DNA from: Marisa cornuarietis
Lineage: Eukaryota > Mollusca > Gastropoda > Architaenioglossa > Ampullariidae
Assembly (NCBI GenBank): GCA_004794655.1
Contig: SMMW01000622.1
Span: 682,001 to 746,000 of the forward strand
Length of the DNA stretch: 64,000 nt
Reading direction: 5' to 3'
Part shown: one piece after another, positions 57,680-64,000 of the stretch
Layout of the letters: each line of letters opens with the position of its first letter
Position numbering within the stretch: the first letter of the stretch is position 1
Program-made: the position numbers and the translations under genes
The notes under the pieces: model-generated
The model's input: the letters and a program-made list of their open reading frames with translations, nothing else
The model's database searches: none
What the model was told of the DNA's origin: nothing

Positions 57680-59520
57680 ATCAATTGAGGTAAATGATGA
57701 GCATATCAGGCTTTGCATGTGTCGGCGCAGAGTCAGTCTCCCCAAGTTATATCCGCGTCTCGGATATTGCCATCGATTGAAATCCCAGACAGACTGTTGT
57801 CACACCTGCACAATTTACCTCCAAATCCGGAGGCTCATTTCCTGTTGCCTCCGAGGGCTACTTACCAAAGCAGAGGAATCAATGTTCAGTTTGTGGCTTA
57901 GGACCTTAATATCGGGAAACATCAGGAAAAACAGTAAGAAACTAAAACTATAAAAATGAATATATACAGGTTTTCATATTTCTTAGAAATCTATGATTAA
58001 ACAATGTCCAAACCTGGTTCCTGGATGAACTACGAGCTCACTATCTCCCCTGATCACGTCACGCGCGGTCCGGCTGGCGGAACTGGCGAATAACTGTCAC
58101 TATAAGCAATCGATCTCGTCCAGTTGACAGTTTTGAATCATTCATCTTGAATTTTGCAAGTGCACTGACTCATCGATTTCACGGACCCCCTTTGTTACAA
58201 CGTGACGTTTGTGTCAGCCTTGAGAGATAAACGTTGACCTGACAGATTCGGTGACCAGACAGGCGGATCGAAGTACGATACACATGTATACCGTCAAGAA
58301 TGGCGTCAGACAGCAACAGCACAGGGTATTTATACCGAGAAAACCGTAAACACGCATCTATCTCAACTGACTTTCCTATTTCCCAAACAGTGCCGCAAGC
58401 TAGAGTCGGACTAGTCGTCAACAGACAATTACTAGGCGCTGATTGCTGCTAAAAACAATCCTATCAGAATGAAAACAATTAAACTGGTATATTATCATCA
58501 ATGAAACAAAAAGCAAAATCAAACAATAAAAATGGAACATATTCTTGTAGCTATAATATCCTAAAGTGAATGTCCACAAGGATCTCCGCACAAGAGACTC
58601 ATGTCCGCAATTATCTGACCACAATATCTGCCTGGAAACAGGTCTCATGTATCCCGTTTAATTGTCATTATACTACATCCTTGCAACTGTCTGCCTATCA
58701 TCAAAGCTACGTAGATAAAACGCAGTCACGTTAAAAGAAAGTTCACAGAGTGCATCTGACTAAAATATTTAGAATAAATGGAAAAACTGTGGTGGGAACT
58801 GAACGGAATGGCTGTTTATTAAATCATTAAAAATTTCATGAAGTAAAATGTTGCATACCATTCTAGGCGCTCGACATAATTGAAAAGAAAATGTACTTCA
58901 TACCTACTCTAAAGTTGTTTAAGTATTTAAAATACTGTTTCAGCCTATATAATGCAACTCAACACAAGAATTGAATCTGCGCCATTTTTATTAAACCCCA
59001 AACACCAGGAAAAGGATTAGCAGAGTTTGTATATTTTAATGATTGAATAAAACCTAGTAACAAAAGTTTTAATCGTTAAAAACTAGACCCAGTAAGGTTT
59101 ATGACGTTTTTCCCATTTCTGTAAGGAATCAGGATTTTCCTCTCCTATTATTCATAGAATTGTGAGCAAAAGTATTTTTTACCAAAGCGCATTAGCCCCG
59201 AAGGAAACAGAGCTTGCACTTCTTATGTTATCGAAGCAAAGTACAGTATTCCACGTTTGCCGAAGTTCATCATATGTTCCATCGCAAGTTCTGCCACAAG
59301 GCTTATCATACGTTTCATCACAAGTCACACCACAAAAGTAGTTTTCTCAGACGTTTCGATCGTCACAAGTCACATCACAAGGTCTGTCGCATGTTTTGTC
59401 TCGAGTCACGTGCTATAGGTTCATCATTTAGTAGCTAGTGCACACGAAAACTGTAATGAGAACTGTTATGAAAACGTGTTTACATCCGCAAGCAGTCTTG
59501 TACCAATCAGACAATACCTG
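57680..59520. other. No gene recognised
   Basis: AT-rich; a loose 'catcacaagtcacacc' repetition at 59270-59410. The 122-codon open frame from 57585 has no recognisable domain. Confidence 0.5.
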
Positions 59521-59558
59521 CGCCCTCCGGGCCCCTACGCACCCTCCGCATCCTACGG

Positions 59559-59622
59559 GCCCTCCGCTGCGTGTTCTACATCGCGCAGGTACCTGCGCGA
59601 TGTAGAACACGCAGCGGAGGGC
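59559..59622. repeat. Perfect 64-bp palindrome with no loop
   Basis: The arm 59559-59590 (starts GCCCTCCGCTGCGTGTTCTA) is followed immediately by its exact reverse complement, 59591-59622, centred on GGTACC. No mismatch in 32 bp; the next outer pair fails. GC-rich, with further CCCTCCG copies just to the left. Confidence 0.97.
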
Positions 59623-59829
59623 GCGGTGGTCGCCGCCATTCAGGCCTGAGTGGTCAGTACGGGCCGTGACTGCGGCCATAATGGCATCCACACACACACA
59701 CACACACACAAGCAAGCACGACAGCTTGGGGTGGCCACAAGAGACAAGCCGACAATTTAGCGGGTGTGCAGAGCAAGGTATGCACAACCATGCACTGCAT
59801 ATAATGGCGCGGAGCCGCGGCCAGGGCGA

Positions 59830-60260
59830 ATATCAAAGTTCATTGGATTCAATTATCCATTGTTTGATTTGATGTAGTTGTCTTCAATTAGATTAAAGTC
59901 TGGGCGGGTACGCGATGGAAATTGGGTTAGGCCATGCATGTCGTTTGTTCGCGTTATGCTCAGTCGGCTTCCTGAAAACTGTGCGGAGCGGAGCCTGTTC
60001 CTAGCATCCCCTGGTGGGTCCCATGCAAACAATATCGGGTTACCGTCCCTTGCGCTAATAGGCTTTGCGATCTCTATACAAATTACACGGCTATAATGCA
60101 ATTTGCATTCTTTGCTTTTAATAAATTAGTATGTAAGCTGGCAGTCGGGGGCAAGACGGCAAGGGAATTGCAGGCAAACGAAGCCAGGATCCACTCCGTT
60201 TATGGAGCCGGGCGTAGCATTAAAATCTCGTTTTAAAAATGCGATGTGTGTATTAGATTA
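59830..60260. promoter_or_regulatory. Candidate regulatory block with POU/SOX sites
   Basis: Repeat-free, balanced sequence. ATGCAAACAAT (60023-60033) overlaps an octamer-like POU site with an ACAAT SOX core. A perfect octamer ATTTGCAT lies at 60101-60108, inside ATGCAATTTGCAT. Also TTCAATTAGATTAAAG (59883), TAATAAATTAG near 60119 and GTTTATGG near 60198. Confidence 0.4.
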
Positions 60261-60398
60261 GATGAAATCCACAAATACAGCGACCTTGCCAGATAATTCC
60301 TTTGTCATCAGCAGGTTGGGGAACAGGAAGGTGGCTGACTAACCTCTCACAGAGGGCAGCGCGTGTCTCGCAGACGGGAGGTAGCTCGCGCTATTCTT

Positions 60399-61200
60399 GA
60401 TCCAGCACTAGAGGCTGTATTGCATGCTTTGTCTGATCCAGCACTAGAGGTTGTATTGCATGCTCTGTCTGATCCAGCACTAGATGTTGTGTTGCATGCT
60501 CTGTCTGATCCAGCACTAGAGGTTGTATTGCATGCTCTGTCTGATCCAGCACTAGATGTTGTATTGCATGCTCTGTCTGATCCAGCACTAGAGGTTGTAT
60601 TGCATGCTCTGTCTGATCCAGCACTAGAGGTTGTATTGCATGCTCTGTCTGATCCAGCACTAGAGGTTGTATTGCATGCTTTGTCTGATCCAGCACTAGA
60701 GGTTGTATTGCATGCTCTTTCTGATCCAGCACTAGAGGTTGTATTGCATGCTCTGTCTGATCCAGCACTAGATGTTGTATTGCATGCTCTTTCTGATCCA
60801 GCACTAGAGGTTGTATTGCATGCTCTGTCTGATCCAGCACTAGAGGTTGTATTGCATGCTCTGTCTGATCCAGCACTAGAGGTTGTATTGCATGCTCTGT
60901 CTGATCCAGCACTAGAGGTTGTATTGCATGCTCTGTCTGATCCAGCACTAGAGGTTGTATTGCTCTCTGATCCAGCACTAGAGTTTGTATTGCATGCTCT
61001 GTCTGATCCAGCACTAGGGGTTGTATTGCATGCTCTGTCTGATCCAGCACTAGAGGTTGTATTGCATGCTCTGTCTGATCCAGCACTAGGGGTTGTATTG
61101 CATGTTTTGTTCTTGATCCAACACTAAAGGCTGTATTGCATGCTCTGTCTGATCCAGCACTAGGAGCTGTACTTCACCCTGATCCAGTATGAGGGGTTGT
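60399..61200. repeat. 36-bp minisatellite, about 22 copies
   Basis: Units read GATCCAGCACTAGAGGTTGT followed by ATTGCATGCTCTGTCT. Interior copies are nearly identical apart from GAG/GAT alternation; one copy has lost 9 bp (near 60963). Copies at both edges decay. Because 36 is a multiple of three, one plus frame (a 12-residue LSDPALEVVLHA repeat) and two minus frames are open for over 600 bases. I do not call these genes. Confidence 0.96.
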
Positions 61201-62265
61201 GGTTTAGCCGTATAGCCTGTAGTCCACACTGTCTGATCGAGCAAGACCCACCTCCTCCCATACGCTCAAGACAATGATGCTGAAGGAGGAATGCTCTGCA
61301 ATGTAGCGCATTTTTGTAAAGGTGGGTGACGGGTTTCAGCTCTTCAGTCTACACCCTTTCAATGAACAAATCGCGGAGGTTACAGGTCTGCTATCGCGTC
61401 TCAACATTCATGTTGTGACTCAGAGAAGTATCGTGATGGCCTCTACATACTGCCTCAGAGCAGCGTTCTGAGATTATAAGTAAACAATTTTACTAGAAAC
61501 TGAAATTTTGCATGGAAATGGTTCAGAACGTTAGTATACATTATCAGAGCATCTTCTGGGTTGATTTGTCTTGCCCTCTATTTGGTGCATTCTGTTAGTG
61601 CTGCAGGTAATAATAAAAATCTAACAGAGAAATTTCACCAAGCAGCCTAGTCCATGTACATACATACATTACACGTTTCAAGTTGTAGGAAAGAATTAAC
61701 CTCTGATAAATAGAAAACTGATATTTCAGTCATCCTCACGTGACAGTTAGTCACGTCACGTTCTGTATGGGACAAAAGATCACACTAGATCATGTGTGTC
61801 TTACATTATACTCTGATGAGTCTGATCCTTGTATGACACTGCTTGATAAAAAAAAAAAATAGAGGCGAATGAGAATTGTCACACAGAAGATCACGACGTA
61901 ACAGGATATTTCAGGAATGACAATATTCTTCGAAAACAAATGATTCATAGCAAGGCAGAATGTCTTATAGCATCACAGTGGATCGTAGAAGGCTAGGTAA
62001 ATATGACCACGTGACCAGGGAGACGAGCTGTCAGCTTATGGACGACGCTCCCTTGCTTCAGATAGCGAGCGTCTTGTCCATCATCACAGAGGGCGTACAC
62101 AGACGACAGTCAAGTCATCTGACGGACCAAAGGAGGCTGGAGACAGCACGTCACGTGCATTAGGTGATCACAGCTCACTCCTCAGTCTTAGGAAAACGGC
62201 GTAAACAGGTCAGATACAGTAGTTAAGAAGAGTGCGTCTGCTTCAGGGACTGTCACTTGGCCTGC
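61201..62265. other. No gene recognised
   Basis: Mixed unique sequence; poly-A near 61850. No coding motif. Confidence 0.5.
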
Positions 62266-62840
62266 CCTTCTGAGACCGCCCTCTGATCAAATCACGTGCA
62301 TTAGCCTGCAGAAATTCCGTTAGAGTCGGCCTAGACTTGGTGCATGCATTATTTATCCGAGCGGCCATGCTGTTTGTGCCCCTCAGAGCGACAGATAACG
62401 CCAGTGAAGAGGCGATAATGGCGGGCCAGCGGTGCAAAGTCAGTTATCGCCTGAAACCGAGCTAAATGGTCTGAGAGAAGAAAGGCGCTGGCGGCCGGGT
62501 TAAAACGCTCTGACACCCGGGACTCCCTCTGCAGGATAAACTTTGTGCAAGAAGGGCCGACTAATGACTTTATGGCTTAGCTTCCTCTCTTTAGCTCTCA
62601 ACAAGTAAGACTTAAGCCGCGAGCGCAAGGATAAGTTGATTCGCTTTATATTAAATTCATTAAATTTTCATTGCCCAAACACTTCAGTATGGAGCGGATT
62701 GGACGGGTGGCCCCTAGAGACTGCTGCTTGAGCGACTGAAATTTGCCTTTACCCTAGAAACAGGGATAAGAAGAGCGGATTTCAGTTTAGGATCATCCCA
62801 AGGGAGGCCAACTGCGAGCTGTGACACGAGGGAGATGACT
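62266..62840. promoter_or_regulatory. Candidate conserved regulatory block
   Basis: Long repeat-free, balanced stretch with GTGCATTAGCC, GCATTATTTATCCG, GACAGATAACG (GATA), CTAATGACTTTATGGC (62561-62576) and TTAAATTCATTAAATTTTCA. Looks like a developmental enhancer by motif content. Confidence 0.33.
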
Positions 62841-64000
62841 AATCAATACATTCGTATTCGCCCTCGCATGTTGAGTGCAATGTCTACCATCGAAATTCAA
62901 GTATATGAATATAAACGAGGCAAGGAAATGTAGTCAAATTTTATGGATACCGCATAGAAGGTCAGAAATGTAATGTAATGACAAAGAAGAGACTGATGTC
63001 GATGCAGCCCTGCAGGTTCATTTCTAGGGGTCGTGAGAACGGAGAGAAGGAAGTCAGTGTAGGTTCACAGGCGCATTTATAGAGGTTATGGTGGAGAGAA
63101 GAATAGAAGGCCAACTTCTTTGGTATGAAATCAACGGCATTTCTAGTGTATGTCACACAAATCTATCAGCCTGTTGTGTAATAACGTTTCCCTCAAAACT
63201 CTTCCTCCTACATCCTTTCCTCGTCTGTCTTTGATGTTTTCCTCAAGATTGTCTATTGCCGAAACTCACTTCAGCTTTCCGCCTTCAGCTACAGGATTCT
63301 CTTTGTCTTTGTTCATTTATTCTCTTTCTTGGTCTATTTTCATTTAGCTGTCTCTTTGTCTTTTTGTATTATGCCTGAGTGAGTGAGTGAGTGAGTGGGT
63401 GAGTGAGTGAGTGAGTGAGTGAGTGAGTGAGTTGCTGTGCATGTTTAAATGTATGGGTAAATGACGGATGGACAGGAGTGTTTGGGAGTAGGACATTGCC
63501 ATGAGCTCCTCTCGAAACAAGTCCCATTAGTGCACAAAGCCAAAACCTCTGGCTCAGCTGGAGGATCGCATTGTGCATGTTGCGGGTAACCTACCACCTG
63601 AGTTCCTGCTGAAGTCAGTCGAGGATATTCCCAGACGATTGCAATAACTGATGGACAACGCTGGGGCCTACGTGCAATTTCAACACTGCAGACAAGCTCG
63701 ATCATTCTACTGTCCACATTAAATCTTGTTCCACTACAATCCACTAATAATTGATAAAGTTATTAACAATATTAAGTGTGGAGTTTCTTTTCACACACCC
63801 TTTATATTATATTACTCTTGAACAAAGGTCCTGTTTATCCATTTATGCTATTTGTGATTTTTTTCCATAAAATACAGATACACGGCACGTCGTCAGTTTG
63901 TGAGGTGGTTGATGGTGTGTGTGAAGGAGGAGCCGGGTGGGGAAGGGGGCAGCCGCCCCTTCAAAAAAGATACTGAGGAGGCAAGAATGTGAACTTCGTT
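62841..64000. other. No gene recognised
   Basis: Unique sequence with a (GAGT)n microsatellite at 63375-63432. Short open frames lack domains. Confidence 0.5.
63375..63432. repeat. (GAGT)n microsatellite
   Basis: About 14 tetranucleotide units with one variant (GGGT). Confidence 0.97.

Noticed and set aside
57585..57953. 122-codon plus-strand open frame
   Set aside because: No domain, atypical composition, no splice context; treated as chance.
60363..61127. 254-codon plus-strand open frame (and 231 codons on the minus strand) over the 36-bp array
   Set aside because: Open only because the repeat period is a multiple of three; no splice, promoter or domain evidence, and both strands are open at once.
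1..64000. tRNA, rRNA, bacterial or viral genes
   Set aside because: I searched by eye for A/B-box pairs, rRNA-like runs and dense ORFs and found only the SINE-borne tRNA-like heads; absence is not proven.

Overview
The window is animal nuclear DNA. Its only recognisable host gene is split by introns with GT...AG borders. The rest is AT-rich non-coding sequence packed with microsatellites, minisatellites and decayed transposons. The mix of decayed RTE-like LINEs with an 'endonuclease + SFIDFKKAFDR' signature, RNase-H-type LINE tails, a tRNA-derived SINE, a MITE and a Helitron end suggests a lophotrochozoan, most likely a gastropod mollusc. That placement is inference; nothing here fixes the species.

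The gene is a Drgx (DRG11, dorsal root ganglia homeobox) orthologue on the minus strand. I rebuilt it from six coding exons between 41846 and 28180. All splice phases agree and the joined frame is 551 codons plus stop. It carries an N-terminal MFCFHCPP motif, a complete Q50 paired-like homeodomain (residues 48-107), a K-G-x-x-P-L-C-x-C-C motif and a C-terminal OAR motif (about 521-537). Vertebrate DRGX has the same parts in the same order but is about half as long. The excess is a 962-bp exon 4, acidic and low in complexity, which holds an in-frame 33-bp minisatellite. A second in-frame repeat (27-bp units) lies directly before the OAR motif in exon 6.

Layout: 1-14.6 kb is mostly featureless apart from a LINE tail (5.2 kb) and a SINE with target-site duplication (10.5 kb). 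At 14.6-15.3 kb lies a GC-shifted, TAAT-containing block that may be regulatory. From 15.7 to 25.1 kb is a transposon graveyard: a LINE tail, three plus-strand RTE-like copies (one with a nested CR1/L2-like LINE) and a MITE. At 26.4-26.6 kb a short array carries CRE palindromes. Drgx fills 28.2-41.8 kb; its introns hold a Helitron end, an RTE fragment, microsatellites and a homeodomain-site-rich block at 35.3-35.5 kb. The upstream desert (42-64 kb) has a CpG-rich island, several tandem arrays, more RTE fragments, a perfect 64-bp palindrome, a 36-bp minisatellite of about 22 copies, and several blocks that look like conserved non-coding elements.

So the window reads as one developmental transcription-factor gene in a gene desert, with candidate enhancers scattered over both flanks and introns. 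No operon, CRISPR array, bacterial gene or intact mobile element was seen.
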